Notes under the pieces: model-generated
The model's input: the letters and a program-made list of their open reading frames with translations, nothing else
What the model was told of the DNA's origin: nothing
The model's database searches: none
Translations under genes and position numbers: made by a program
Part shown: positions 37,350 through 50,232 of the stretch, one piece after another
Numbering within the stretch: position 1 is the stretch's first letter
Layout: each line of letters starts with the position of its first letter
Assembly (NCBI GenBank): GCA_002633025.1
Contig: NMRB01002334.1
Coordinates: 48,093 to 112,092, forward strand
From: Notospermus geniculatus
Taxonomy: Eukaryota > Nemertea > Pilidiophora > Heteronemertea > Lineidae
Reading direction: 5' to 3'
Length of the DNA: 64,000 bases

Positions 37350-40300
37350 AAGGATAAAGAAAGTAAAAGACAGACAAAGTAATTAAAGGTTACATACATA
37401 ACATACATAAATACATACAAAGAAAGTAAATGACAGACAAAAGTAATTCCTTTTGCGCGACACAGCATAGGCCTATCAAAGATACAGAATCGCTCCTACT
37501 ACCTTCCAATCAAGGATATCACGTTCCAATCATAAAATCGGGCCCCTATAACCGTTGACGACCACCTACTTCATTTAGACACTGTGTCTACAATAATGGA
37601 CCAGTGGGTTCACTACAAATTGTTGTGATTTGGACACCCATCACTCTAAAAGGAAAGGCGCCCTCTGCGTCTCATTTCATTCCAAATTCACTCACTGCAT
37701 TGTTCTTAGTATTCATCTGGGTATACCTTTTCTAATCCATTTTATTGTGGAGTCTTTGTTCTTAGGTCAACACGGGTGATACTCTACCGACATTGAATGA
37801 TTGCAGCGACTGCGTCGTCGTTCCTTTCATTGTCAGTTTACTATGCTGGATCGGTAAACATTAGTAAAAAGTCAAATCTACGGATTGAGAGGTCTGATAT
37901 GCGACTGGCATTTTGCGATGAATATACATTGTATGCTATAGTGCAACTTTCTCAAATGGCATGAGACTTTTATCTCCGAAAGAACATGTGGTCACCGTTT
38001 TTGACATACCATCGACAGCTCTATGTGTTCTCAGCCCTTAGGGAACGCTGAGGTAGCAGATTCTTCAAGAGGCAAAACCACTTTTGAACCATCTCCTCGA
38101 TCTAAACCCTTCTTATCGCCTCCACTACAAGGGCAAGCATCCATTACTTTGTGATAAAAAAACCGATCGGGAGTGTTTTCGAATGCTCTTGGGCACAATT
38201 CGTCTATGTACTGTTGGAGCCTGAAATATGTACCGGTAGTTGCCTTGATTCTTATTGTTGTAATACCAGAATGCCGTCTTTTCTTTTGCGTTCATGTTCT
38301 TATTCGTGACGATAGCTGGTAGACAGAAAAGCCTTGATGCAAAACAATATGTCACATTCCATTCAAAAATACAAAACAAGTAATGAAATTGTAAGTCGAA
38401 GGCCACATCGACAAGGCCGTCTATCAGTAATGCGACCACTTTTCGGACCAACAATACGGTGTAACAGTATAATATCTTTGCTTTATCATGATACTGGTCC
38501 CATGTTTAACGTCGGTTCAGACATTCACAATAAAACAAAGTAAAAGCTTGGGAATTTCACCCTTGAGAGCAAGAAAGAGGGAAATAGGAAGTACAAATGG
38601 CATCTACTGTTACAGATAAGTGGTCGTTTTTCAATCGTCACGATGTCAATGCCACTGCGGCCACTTCTCAGAAGCTATTCTAGAAGTGACGTCACAGGGA
38701 GATTTTGTTGACGATTTTCTGTTCAACAAGATTGATCACGACTGTTAATAGGGTTATTCATGACCCGCAATGGGGCCTTGGCATCAGAAAGTGCATAAGT
38801 ATCAGTATATATATCAAGAAAATGATTAAGTAGCGACACATCCCTTCTGTCAAAAGGTCATTTAAATTTCTTTTCTCGAGTTGCGCATGTCCAAGGAGGC
38901 TTGGATTTGTTAGAGGCGTAATTATTGTTGACCCATCCGGGATGGAATGATGGGAGTAACTACCACGATTGATTAATTATCAAATATATTGTATCTTGCT
39001 ACCAGAATAAAGCAGGAATATATATATACAGAATATTAATCGAGGAGCAAGCAAGAATAATGGGCTTGCTGACCATCCATGGGATCTTGCGTCTTATAAT
39101 CGACCGGCGTAATTTGCGATGCGGCTCAAGTGGCGGTGGATGACGCCATCTCATCTCTGGCAAGGTCATTCGATCGAGTTATTGCTGCTAGACTGGCCCA
39201 AGCTTACACAGGTTAGTATCAATGTCCGGGTTGGATTGATTGCACAGGTGTAACGTTTTTTAGTGTCCCTCATATCCTAGTGTTTCCACACATAGGCAAG
39301 GGGAGAGACCACAAGGAAATCTGTTACTTCCGTTTATCAGCGTTCGCCGTACAATGCGGGATAACAGTGAGAGAAATTGGAACACTTTGGCACTTTACCA
39401 ATGTATCCTTTATTTTTTTATTGCTACATCCTTTGTGAACAATGATTAAGATGATACAGAAATTTACCACAACAAACACTTCTCTTCTCGCCATTAGACA
39501 AATTCATTTCCAGTGAGAGACCAGTCCAGTAATCTTATTAACTTGATTAACACAGACAATTGAGGATTGCTTTCCATCCCAATCCCAATCTCAACGTAAC
39601 CAGGGATGACCAAACAAGCATCCAAACCTAATTGCGCGAGTCTTAACTCACATTGTCGCACTCCGAGGTGAAAATTAGACCGAACTCTTCGCCCCTGTAA
39701 TGATTGCCACCTGAATATTGGGAAGACAACGGTTTCTTTCCCTGGAACTAATATACCAATCAACACCCCATACATGTATGTTATTCACCAATTAACAAGC
39801 CCAACGACTCAGTTGACACCTGCTTCCATGGCTCGGCCAAGGTGCCTCGAGTTCATTTTGCCTTATTTGTGGACGCCAATGCAAAAATCCTACATACAAC
39901 ACGAAAAACGAGAACCCATCTCCCAGATGTATAGAAAATACGCACATAATGGCTAAACCGACCGCAAAACTATTGCTTGACCTGGAGGAAGGTTTCAACC
40001 CATCCGTCCGATATGTTGACGCCCAGGGAGAGAGAATCATCCATAAGTATTCTCGACGCACGCAAGATGTTTATCTAGGCGCTAATTTTATGTGCTTCCA
40101 CGGTCCCATGGTAGAGGCTAGACGCTTAGGGGAAACTTACTACTGTTAACATTCCAGCAATGGCGCTCTGACGTCAGTTACAAACTTGGGTAACATTTGG
40201 GGAAGTTTACTTGAAAGTACCTTATGACTGGTTGTCGTTATAATCGATGGTGTACAATGTAATTCCATTGCCGTTATTCGGCGACATTACTTCTTACATG

Positions 40301-40735
40301 ACGAAGACAGTACAGCAATAAAAAAGACTTACTCTAATACTAGGTATTTACCGCTATCCCATTCGATATTGACTTTCGGTCAACAGGATTAAAAAACTAA
40401 CATTGGAACGTCCCAGGGATGTAGTGACTGATGTCTGCAACATTTATCATCATAACCAAATCAGATAAGACAGTTAAACAATGGGAAAAGACTGGGTATA
40501 CATAGAAACCTGGTTAACGTTAGTTATCACCGTAAATATTTAATTGCCTGATCCATCATCGCACCAAAACCTATTTTCTTGTTGAGTATTGTTCTCCATT
40601 CAGCAACCATCAGGCAGAACATCGCTATAAATTCTGTCATAACGCTGATATTACTCAAAAAATACAGGAGTCTGGCGTATTCTTGGAAAATTCCGATTCA
40701 GTTGGTGATCGCAACAGCGGGGTATACGCGAGACG
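37350..40735. other. 3.4 kb with no recognised gene
   Basis: Short open frames only, the longest about 109 codons, none family-like. There is an ACATACATA microsatellite near 37390-37425. ATGCGGCTCAAGTGGCGG near 39118 opens a 32-codon frame with nothing to support it. Confidence 0.5.
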
Positions 40736-40738
40736 AGA

Positions 40739-40865
40739 GGGAGTTTTCGCAACGCCCCCGAAACGCCAACGCCAACGTCAAACCCATTGTTCGATGTCAC
40801 GAAGAAAGCACCGAACAAAAGGATAGACGTTCGCGTTGGCGTTTCGGAAGCTTTGCGAAAACTCT
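40739..40865. mobile_element. GGGAGTTTTCGCAA MITE, diverged copy
   Basis: GGGAGTTTTCGCAACGCCCC at the left and AGCTTTGCGAAAACTCTG at the right, with a centre ACCCATTGTTCGATGTCACG shared with 54938-55065. The outermost right bases are mutated. Confidence 0.75.
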
Positions 40866-40999
40866 GTAAAATGGCTGTTCTTGTATTGCGGACGTCAATA
40901 TTAGGAGCACTGTTCTGTTCACGCCGGTGTATTAACATTAGCTACAGGAAGACTGAAGGACGTTACACCAATATCCCCTTGAACGGGTAAAATGAATCA

Positions 41000-42225
41000 A
41001 AATTTATACTGTTGATCCCCCTTTTAGAATCATCCGCCCGCCGAGGCACAGAAAGAGACACGATAGATACCGCAGCCTGCGGTCTTCACACTGGCTACTA
41101 AGTCAGTAATCACAGCATTCAGCGAATCAATCAGGATATATTGTCCCTTTTCTGGTGATAATGTGCTTTGGGAAGGATCACTGCCCCGGGATCTCGGCTG
41201 AGGCCAAGCCCATGAGTTATTCGTCTCGTATTAAGAAGGTGAACATGCGTCATGCATCGGGGGCGCCGGATGTACGGGTGTGTACATACATGTATTCCCT
41301 GTAGTGACACGATTAGGGAGCAATTCCCCACTTTGGATAGTTGATGCAGCTGCAGCTACATCTGAAATCTTGTTTACTGCATGGTATTCCATTTCATCGA
41401 CATCAAACTGTTGGTAACTGAATGAATCTTGGAAAAATGTTCAATTATACTGATGAACACTGTGGTTTTGAGGGCGTTACATGGTGTTCTGTAACTTAAT
41501 TCGTAAGTAATGACATCGCTGCGCTCTAAAGCATCCTCAAAACCTTTATATCGTGACTTATGCTAAAGTTTGACGTCAAGTAAACGAAATTAAAGTCACT
41601 GTTGTGCGATGAAGTTAAGATATATCGGCGTTTTCAGAGACCCCATTCCTAGGGGAGAATCTTTACTGCTATGGTCGCAGCCTTGCCGCTGATCATTCGA
41701 CCACGATTAAAGATAATATATCACGGGTATTTTCGCGGGCCACGAAATTCATTGTTTATTTACATTTTGTTTGTTTATGTCCAGTCTTTCTTTGTCTTAT
41801 CAGTAATTTGTTGGTGGCATGTCCCTCTAGAAATTCTGTTGATTCCAAAAGTATTCATTTTGGTGGGTTGGCATGTCCCCAAAGTCCAAAATAACATAAT
41901 GTAAACATCCATGTTTACAAACATTGAATGTAAACAATGAAGTCGTGATATATTATCTTTAAATTGTGAGAATGATATGGTCTATGTTCAGCGACTGTAG
42001 ACTTCCAGAATGGTTATTGGCATAGGATCAAATTCTTGATCTGGTACAATGTCCTTGCTACAAGCTGGAGCATTCATTCTCTCTCAGCTGGGGCTGAGTT
42101 ACATGTATACAGTATGTATGAATGATATTCGTACGTTTAGAGGCAAATTGACATAGTGAGCTGCACTCTGAGTCTAGAAGAGACCAACGTCGCCGTTGCT
42201 ATTCGTAAAACTTAATCCAGCAGAC
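41000..42225. other. 1.2 kb with no recognised gene
   Basis: TACATGTA occurs at 41287 and 42100. No exon-like frame and no repeat that I can name. Confidence 0.45.
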
Positions 42226-42230
42226 CAGTA

Positions 42231-42563
42231 CACTGTTAGAAATTATTAATTTTACAGTAGTGATTTTGCAGTAATTTTACAGAAAGTGCCTGCAGCAGAG
42301 TCCCCAGCACTTTCTGTAAATTTACATAATTTTTTTATGGTATGATTCATGTTTTCCTGTATTGGTTGGACTCCATTGGACATCCCATTATGATGCCTTC
42401 TGAGATCAGTATGAAATTATAATTTGGTCAGCCTCCAGTCAAGTCTCTGTTAACATTTATTTAAGTCTGTAGTTTTACAGATCACTCTGTAATTTTACAG
42501 ATCCAGTCCTGGGGACTCTGCTGCACAGATTTTCTGTAAAATCTTCTGTTATTTCTAACAGTG
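42231..42563. mobile_element. TA-flanked TIR element (CACTGTTAGAAAT...ATTTCTAACAGTG)
   Basis: A 333-bp element. CACTGTTAGAAAT at the left is inverted exactly at the right, with TA on both sides (42229-42230, 42564-42565). Inside, TTTTACAGAAAGTGC and GCACTTTCTGTAAATTTACA form further inverted repeats. CA...TG ends with TA duplication fit Tc1/mariner-type MITEs. Confidence 0.85.
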
Positions 42564-43013
42564 TAGAATCAGACTCTTCAAGTCCGAACAAAAATTTCTT
42601 GTTCGCAAATCCACATCTGAGGCTCCGAGTGCAGATGACTCGGCAGTAAAGAGCAAGTCGTCGTGGCCTTACCTAATCCAATCAGGGTTTATCTTACTTT
42701 CATTGGTATATGGCGAGAGAGTCAACAGTTTCGCTGGAGTTGATTCATAAGATCAAGGGTTGAAAGTAATTGTGTTTAACATCCACTCCGGTTTTGCTAA
42801 CCATGCTAACTAGCCAAGGGTGAGTTGATTGGACGCGAACTGGCGCCGGGGGATTGGATTAGACCCCAATCACGATTTCCGCTTCTTTCTTGGTTCTATT
42901 GTAATGATCAGAAGAGGGGGACTGAAGTTGATTTCAAGTGCCTTGGAAATATAATGAATTTCACATTCCATATTGAATTCTTTCTGCGGGTCTACTTAAA
43001 GACTCCAGTGCGG

Positions 43014-43060
43014 GGAGAGAGTTTTTCGCAAGCCCCCGAACGCCAACGCCAACGTCTATT
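43014..43060 (+). mobile_element. Solo end of a GGGAGTTTTCGCAA MITE
   Basis: GAGAGTTTTTCGCAAGCCCC then CGAACGCCAACGCCAACGTC matches the left part of 40739-40865 and then stops. The other end is absent. Confidence 0.6.
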
Positions 43061-43084
43061 CTCTGTGCTCTCTTTCGAAGAGCG

Positions 43085-43155
43085 GGTCCGAACGGGATTC
43101 GAACCCGGATCTCAGAGATGGCAGGCTACGTCGCCATTGCGCCACTCTGACATCC
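43085..43155 (-). mobile_element. tRNA-like SINE head, reverse orientation
   Basis: Reverse complement reads GTCAGAGTGGCGCAATGGCG (A-box-like) and GATCCGGGTTCGAATCCCG (B-box-like). The acceptor stem does not pair, so it is not a tRNA gene. Confidence 0.6.
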
Positions 43156-43159
43156 CTAG

Positions 43160-45740
43160 GAAGCCAGAATCTTCTCTATGTATGTAGGGCCTACTACATG
43201 TAAGCTTATATTGCAAAAGGTTTCTTATTTATTTATTGAAACGATGTTCCGACTTTTGATATCATATTGACATGCCAATACACAATCGACTCTAACTACC
43301 GGATAATATCGGTGACGCATTCTAACTATACTTTCTAAGAATGGTGATACCGACACTTATACAAAGCCTACATCGTTTATGTAAATAACCCTAGGCCTGC
43401 AGTCGATAGAAATGTCGGAAATTTCGATTGCTTGAAAGTGAGTTATTGAATATGAGAGTATTGTTAGGCCTAATGGAATTGAATAATGAACTGGAGGGCA
43501 TGACTGATAAAAATATGAAAGTTGAAAATTTCCATTTTCGCTGAATCAGTTTGATATAAGGTCACCTAACAGAGAAAACGACGATTCTCTGAGTTCTCGT
43601 ACATGTAGAAGCACATGGTGATGGGGCTTTGCATGGTGCATACGCTTCTCAGCCATCTGTTCAAACCAATTTTTAAATGTCCATCACAACGTAACTCTTG
43701 CAAAAAACCGCCGTTTGAAGCAGGCTACCGTGTCGACAGGACACCGCACCACCCGAAAAAAATGATACCAAGATTGTCTTAAAAAACACACCTAAAAGGT
43801 GCAGAAGATGGGCCTTTTCGATTAGCTGTACACTTTTCTCTCGCTTATAAATGTTTGGTTCAAGAGACAGACATCCACGCCCTTGGGGCGAACTACGGGC
43901 ATGACGGGACTGGTGAAATTTCGTCCGTTCCTCTTGTCACCGTACTCACTAGTCGAGCGCCTGCTCACCAGTTCGGAAATTCGCTGTCCGATCCTATTAT
44001 TACAAGATACATATCAAATCCCCAAACATCAACATGACATGGAGGAAACTTCACTCAGGAACAGGATTAGTCCCTTGAGATGAGGATGCCGGAGACGAAA
44101 CGGTCGAATAAGAACAAAAGATGATTATCACCAAGAAATGCACTAATAGAATTGTGAAATGACACATAAACATACTGGTTTGTCAATAGAATATTTGGAC
44201 GTAGATAATTTTTATCACTCCATCCTAATTCAAGTGATTGAATCGAGGAAATGAACAAGCGATGGGGCAAGATGGCCACCAGAATGTCGCTAATGTTATT
44301 TTATTGGGATATTGGATTTGAACGTCGCTTTGTTTCTCAGAAGTCTTTGGGAGTCAGGAAACTTTGTTATTTTTTTTTTCGCAAAGTTAACTTTGTCTTG
44401 CATGTCAAACAACATCAGATCTGAAAAATACCAGAAGAAAAACTGACTGTGATGTTATGAAAACAATAACAGTTACATCGCTGAGCCAAGAAACAAACGT
44501 CAGCCCAACGTTTTTCTGTGATGTTGTAAACGCAAAAGTTCGAAGCTGTGAATAAAGCAAGGCCTGCATAGTTCAAGGCGTTTATCTGCTTCTAGGGCCT
44601 ACATGTGTACATTTGCGTGGGAAAAGCTCAAAGAAATTTATAACAATCTCAGCGAGTACCTGATACAACTTTGGAAAAAACAGCTATTGTGTTGAAATTG
44701 ACATGGTGCTTTCTTATCCACTTATGACGAAGGGGAATAGGAGGGTTTTTAATGACTTACGCAATGCATGATTACATGTATGGGGGGGGGGGGGCTTTGG
44801 TGTGGAGTTCATGGGCCAGTTGTGTTGGGAAGCTAGCGGAGAGAGTAGCCTATACAATCCACCATTACATAGGCATACCACAGCGTCGCGGAAACTGCGA
44901 GGCGTGGCAAAAGAAGTGTCTAAACCTTTCTATTTATTTGTACAATCAATTCAGGAAGATGCAAATCATTGTCTATTAGTTTCAATCGTTCTTAATCACT
45001 TCCTCGGGTTTCCATTTATGTGCGGAATGTCCTCAGGCACTCAATTTTATTGGTGTTCATCACTTGGCATATAGCATAGCAGAAATAACGGCATCATTCT
45101 TAACGGCTATTATTGATGTGCCGTCGAAAAGGAAGTTTGATATCTCGCGTCAATAGAATTCCTTTGAGTTTAAACATATTTTATTTATGACTCCTATACT
45201 TACACAAGTACTTATACTTATACTTATACTTTTATTAGTATCAATCCGTTTCTTTGAATTTTGTAAAAAGGATGACGCACTTGTCGAGTGAGATTTTGAA
45301 CTGAAGTTGATTTGGCTGTGTTTGGCTGTTGATTCAGTCTTGAAGCAGAATGTGAAGGCGGAAGCAAGACGTGCGTACTGACAGCTTCCGCCTCACGAAC
45401 ATAACATCCCTTTAATATCATATTAATTGCATCGGAAGTTATGAAGGCTGCAACTCGATTTGGTACCCAGTCTCGTAGAAACAGCGATCATGCTAACTCC
45501 TTTGTGATGATCGCGAAGGCGTTCGGCAATGGTAGTTTGATTTTTCGATCTCCCAGTTGCCGAGACGTGTGCTGTACCTAACAAGACTTTGAAGAGTGCA
45601 CATCTGGTTGGTCACAGTAATGCCAGCTACTCTCAAACCGTGCTCGAACGTTTGAGAGTCTTCTGTAACGGTAATTAGTGGAACGAGGGGCGTGATTAAG
45701 AAGCTTCTGTCTTGTTTTAGAGTCCCAGTCGCCTAAAGAC
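43160..45740. other. 2.6 kb with no recognised gene
   Basis: Contains a run of about 13 G near 44781, TACATGTA at 43195, 43600 and 44773, and an ACTTAT microsatellite near 45200-45235. No family-like frame. Confidence 0.45.
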
Positions 45741-45744
45741 AACT

Positions 45745-46110
45745 TCTGACCTTGGCACGACGTAAGGCTTTCAAAGCCATGGCGGAACTGGTAAGGAGGC
45801 AGAAATAAGGCAAAGTTTATGAAGTACGCCCGGCGAGTAGTCAAGCCTCACCACTCCCCATGTCAAAGGACGAGGGACATTTCTTAAAATTGTCCGAAGA
45901 GTGAAGTGTGATCCATCAAACATTCCTGATGGTAGCAAATCCTGTCAGATTGACAAATTCTGACCTTAGCAAGACATAAGGCTATAAAAGCCATTGGTGG
46001 ATTAGTAGAAGTTTATGAAGTACGCACGGCGAGCAGCCATGACTTGCCATTGGCATTCACCATGTCAAAAAACTGAGGGCATTTCTGTCGAAATATTGTC
46101 CAAAGAGAGT
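45745..46110 (+). repeat. Diverged local duplication
   Basis: The segment CTGACCTTGGCACGACGTAAGG...GTTTATGAAGTACGCCCGGCGAG...CCATGTCAAAGGACGAGGG at 45745-45905 recurs, diverged, at 45959-46110. The two copies are about 214-235 bp apart. Confidence 0.65.
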
Positions 46111-46114
46111 GATG

Positions 46115-47480
46115 TTACTAGGAAGTCAAATCAAGGTGAGATTCACCAGGATTTCTATGGTAATGTCGTAAGAGTTGGCGATTCAGAATATCCGAAGGGG
46201 TGATTGAAAGATAAGCAGAGTTAATCTGATATTCAAAAATCATCCTTTAAAAATATCGACGTTTTGCTTTCAGCATTTGTTTCATCTGAAGCGGTTTTTT
46301 TACATAACATCCTTGTTCTTTGTTACATAGCCTAGATTACACCTACAACTTTATCTCAAATCAATCATGCCTATATTACGCATCCAATAGAATTATATCT
46401 TTAAGGTGTTTAAAACCACTTTCATCAGTCAACCATAAATGTCGCTGTTCAACGCCTGAAGTGCGGTGCTACATAGCTTCTCACATTACGCCCCAACTTT
46501 CATTCTTGATATCAAAAACACGTGAGAAACATCAACTTATATGTGTGGCTCATAAAAGATATATCATCATGCCTTAGGCTGATTATTGGAGACACAGCAA
46601 AAACATTTTTCCATACAGCACCATGACTTAACAATTGGGAGCGTTTATAGAAATGCCCTTTTTAAAAAGGTATCGCGTGTATTAACGTCGAGTGTTATTT
46701 TTTAGTGATGTTACTAGTGTCGTGTTCCCCAAGACTCGTTAGTAGCTGAAAATAGGCATTGTTTTTTTCGTATTTGACGTCAATTTTGAGCAATGAAGAA
46801 AAAGTTGGCCTTAGAGTTTAAACGATATGTTGAAAACTAGGAAATTCAATGAACGTCTTTAAAACAAAGATGTGCATGTACCGTACTTTGTTGTTCTGTA
46901 TTACAGAGGTAATGTGTTGGCAGTGTAAGAGTCAGCATTCGTTACACCTGCTTTAGCGAAGGTGTCTGCCATAGTCCACCGAGATGCACTCCGCATTTCC
47001 AAAAATTTTTCTCAAGCTGGAGACACATAGCAGCGTTTATCGCATTGCGATTGCAACGGTAGGGGTGTTTTTAAAGTCGACTGACCCGGCTGAATGATGA
47101 GTGCTCTCGAAAAATGTGTTTGAAAGATGCGCACATAAAGTTTACACCTTTAGCAATTGAACAAATGTACACCGGTTGAATAAAAAACAGTGAAGTTCCA
47201 CAGACGCTGCAAGTGTTGGGCGAACTGCTGTAATTAACACACAATGTATTAAAACTGTCAGCCATCAGAGCGGATCTGAATATCCGTTGATCAATTCCCA
47301 AAGAATTATTCTATAAATGGTAACTAATCAACCGAATCGTCGCGATATTTTATGGGGAATGCACCAGATGATTGCGGTATTAACAAATTAATAGTTATTT
47401 GAAAGGGGTCATCGGTTCGTGGTGGACGATGAAATTAGATTTCGTATCTAGAGGCAAACTCCTCTGGGTTGGATACCGTT
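46115..47480. other. 1.4 kb with no recognised gene
   Basis: Only short frames, none with a recognisable motif, and no inverted repeat that I could find. Confidence 0.45.
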
Positions 47481-47484
47481 AATG

Positions 47485-47752
47485 TCCGCTGTACACGATC
47501 AAATTTTTCATCCAATTTTCTGAATATGCTCAATAAATGCCTACATGCGCGTTTATACATTGAAGTCCCAATAGGCCCAGAATCTGAGGCCCGTATTTTA
47601 GAATGCTCCTTAACGTAAAGGAGTTCCTCAAGACTGTTGTTCTCAACAGGAGAACAATAGCCTTGAGGAACTCCTTTACGTTAAGGAGCATTCTAAAATA
47701 CGGGCCTGAATTTCCCAAAAATTGGATGAAAAATTTGGTCGTGTACAGCGGG
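47485..47752. mobile_element. TIR element (TACACGATCAAATTTTTCATC) interrupted by a palindromic MITE
   Basis: GTACACGATCAAATTTTTCA at the left and TGAAAAATTTGGTCGTGTAC at the right match the intact copy at 15832-15974. At the point where that copy reads AATCTGAATTCC this one is split by the 119-bp element at 47588-47706, with TGA duplicated. Confidence 0.85.
47588..47706. mobile_element. Palindromic MITE, GGCCCGTATT type, copy 3, with TGA duplication
   Basis: A 119-bp near-perfect palindrome, GGCCCGTATTTTAGAATGCT to AGCATTCTAAAATACGGGCC, with TGA at 47585-47587 and 47707-47709. The intact element at 15832 supplies the empty site. Confidence 0.92.
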
Positions 47753-47756
47753 CATA

Positions 47757-47905
47757 AGGCGCTGTTCCACGTGAGAACTCTCTGTGGGAAACTCAACCAG
47801 AGAAAACTATGGGCAATTTTCTATGTCGGCGTAAGGGAATCAAAAATGGTGATTTGCCCATTGAGAACCAACTCCCGCGAGATAACTCAGCGCCTTCAGG
47901 CCTCC
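47757..47905. repeat. CCATAGAAAACTATGG foldback repeat, full copy
   Basis: TTCCACGTGAGAACTCTCTG, AGAGAAAACTATGGGCAATT, GATTTGCCCATTGAGAACCA and CGCGAGATAACTCAGCGCC. Both arms are present, around a single non-amplified central unit. Confidence 0.65.
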
Positions 47906-47909
47906 CTTT

Positions 47910-49800
47910 AACGACATGTGCGAGATCACGTGAAGGGTACCTGTTTTCCTTCTATTCGCGTCAATTGAATGGTTTTTTCGCAGAGAAAGTAGCTATTAAG
48001 ATGCGGGAATGGCCAGATGCCTACACTTGTATTGCTCAAGGAACTACAGTATATTTGTCTTGACGTTAATGATAGTTTCTCCGATGTCGCAACGCGAGAT
48101 ACAAACACGATAATAATAGTGGACCCATCAGAGCGACAAGAAGTTACGACCTCGCAAATGATCTTAGGTGCCACTAGAGCGCTTTTCTAGGAAGGATAAT
48201 AGGTGTAAAACGTGGGAAACTCGACAAGTTGCTTCCTAAAGACTCAACGAGACGAGGCCGTAAACCATCGGGGGGAAATGTCAAATGAGGTTGTGCAAAA
48301 GCGACGTTACGCAATGATTCGGCACTAATTCGGATTGGATGAGGAATTCATAAATCATATCCTGTAGCCAGACTTCGCTTGTCCTCCTACCTATCCGGAG
48401 CTCCCGGCGCGGTCGAGCATCGCTAAAGGATTCGTATGCAATAATGATGAACGATCAGCAAAAAATGAAATGTACGTACGTTATTGCCTTGATGCATGTT
48501 GTAAATTTGAAGTAAGGATGGATGACAAGAGGATGCGTGGGTAAACATTCCGCGCGATGAATGGCAACCATAAGGAAATAAGACAGTGTTATCCACGACA
48601 TATCGGTGAATTTATCGGCTGATCTAGCCCCTGTCATGTTGCCTCCGGTATACCTGACAGAGTGTAACCGGGGAGGTGAGTGAGGGTATAGATATGAAAT
48701 GAGGTATAGGTCAAGCATCATTGCAAGTCTGATGTATATGATGGTAATTTGGAATTGACAAACGTACGAGGTATTCCGGCGCAATGAGTGATGATGGGTC
48801 ATCTTTAATTGAATTGAGCGAGACTGGTGTCACTCTGAATGATAAAATATACGTATGGTGACGACGAAGGAACCCATTTGTTTCCAGCTGGGATCAATCT
48901 CTACGCTAAGATCTAACGCCTTTGAGCACGGTTTCGCGTCATCTTGATTTGTTGCTATGATGTTCAATCGAGCGATTAGGAACAGGCTGACTACAAATGG
49001 CCCACTGCAGATTTTCTTGCTTCCTAAGCGGAAATGTTTGTTTTCGTTGCCATCGTGTAAGACACCAAAGATCCTCAGAATCTCGCCTTTGAAAGAATAC
49101 AAGTGTAAGAATATCTTAAGGTATGATGGTATACATTATATTTTGCTAATGTCTTACAAAGTATCATGTACTTTCAATTCTCTTCAAACATTTGCTCTCC
49201 AAAGTGATTATGCAGCATCATACTCTATATACGAGTAATTCCACCAAAGTCATTATAAACTTGATTGGCCGCCGGAAGCATGAGAATATGACATTATAAC
49301 ACTAAAGAAATCTCTGTGTTGTCGGCAAAGGTCACATTCCCCAGCGGTCTTTTCTCAAGGAATCGATCGCCGATGGTTCAATAAAAACAACTCCCTTCAG
49401 AAACCTCACGAGAATACTAATCAGCTTTTCATAATTGATACTAAAAGTGAACTTCACGATTTCGTTACGGCATGCTGAATTTAATAAGGCTGATGTTGTC
49501 TTCGATTGTAAACCCGTCGGTCCCTGTCTATGGTATTTCCCTTGTAATTAAAGACGTGACTGGGCATGATGGCAAGAAAGCGCATGATCCGGCTCATTCT
49601 CTTCAGACGAACATGATTAAAATCCCTCAGCTATCTTCCTGGTCTTAAATGATCAGACAGCACGGCACTCTCATCGAGTTGGACTTCCAAGTTTAGCAAC
49701 TTCTTTCGTTTCTTAAGATATCGAACGCCGAACATAAGGAGATTGAACGGAGTAGTAGGAAAAGAAGCCAAGGAACAATCAATTGGCTCTTAGGGGCAAT
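47910..49800. other. 1.9 kb with no recognised gene
   Basis: Short frames only. Nothing that I recognise on either strand. Confidence 0.45.
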
Positions 49801-49807
49801 CTAGGCG

Positions 49808-49893
49808 GATTTCCACGTGAGAGTTTCCTCGCGCAAGTTGGCTCTTATGGACAACTCAACCATAGAAAACTATGGATAGTCATTTGTGCCATT
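49808..49893 (+). repeat. Left arm of the CCATAGAAAACTATGG foldback repeat
   Basis: CCACGTGAGAGTTTCCTCGC, AAGTTGGCTCTTATGGACAA and CAACCATAGAAAACTATGG. No matching right arm follows. Confidence 0.6.
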
Positions 49894-50232
49894 GGTGTCA
49901 GCGAAATTGGTAAGGAACTTTGCACTGAGGTCTGATGTTACACCGTGGATGTAGTTGCAATTGACGAAGTACACCAATATAGAGTTGTGAGTTGCGCAAC
50001 CTATTGTTCGAGTAGGTTTTAACAATGCAATGAGATTTTGCTGGACTTGTCGGAGGCTAAACCGAGCCACTATTGTCACCATTGTGACCACAATACTGTC
50101 GATTTCATCAACCATCAGGAATCACGATGATTAAAACCCCTATCAACGCCATGGCAATTGAAAAGGAGGACCTGTGGATTCAAATGGGAAAATTCTTCAA
50201 CCGAACCTTTCCCTGCAGGGAAATTATTCCTC

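Noticed and set aside
39949-40149. 66-codon ORF MAKPTAKLLLDLEEGFNPSV as a gene or exon
   Set aside because: Protein-like composition, but no family match that I know and no clear splice context.
43085-43155. tRNA gene on the minus strand
   Set aside because: The B box is perfect but the 5' and 3' acceptor strands do not pair.
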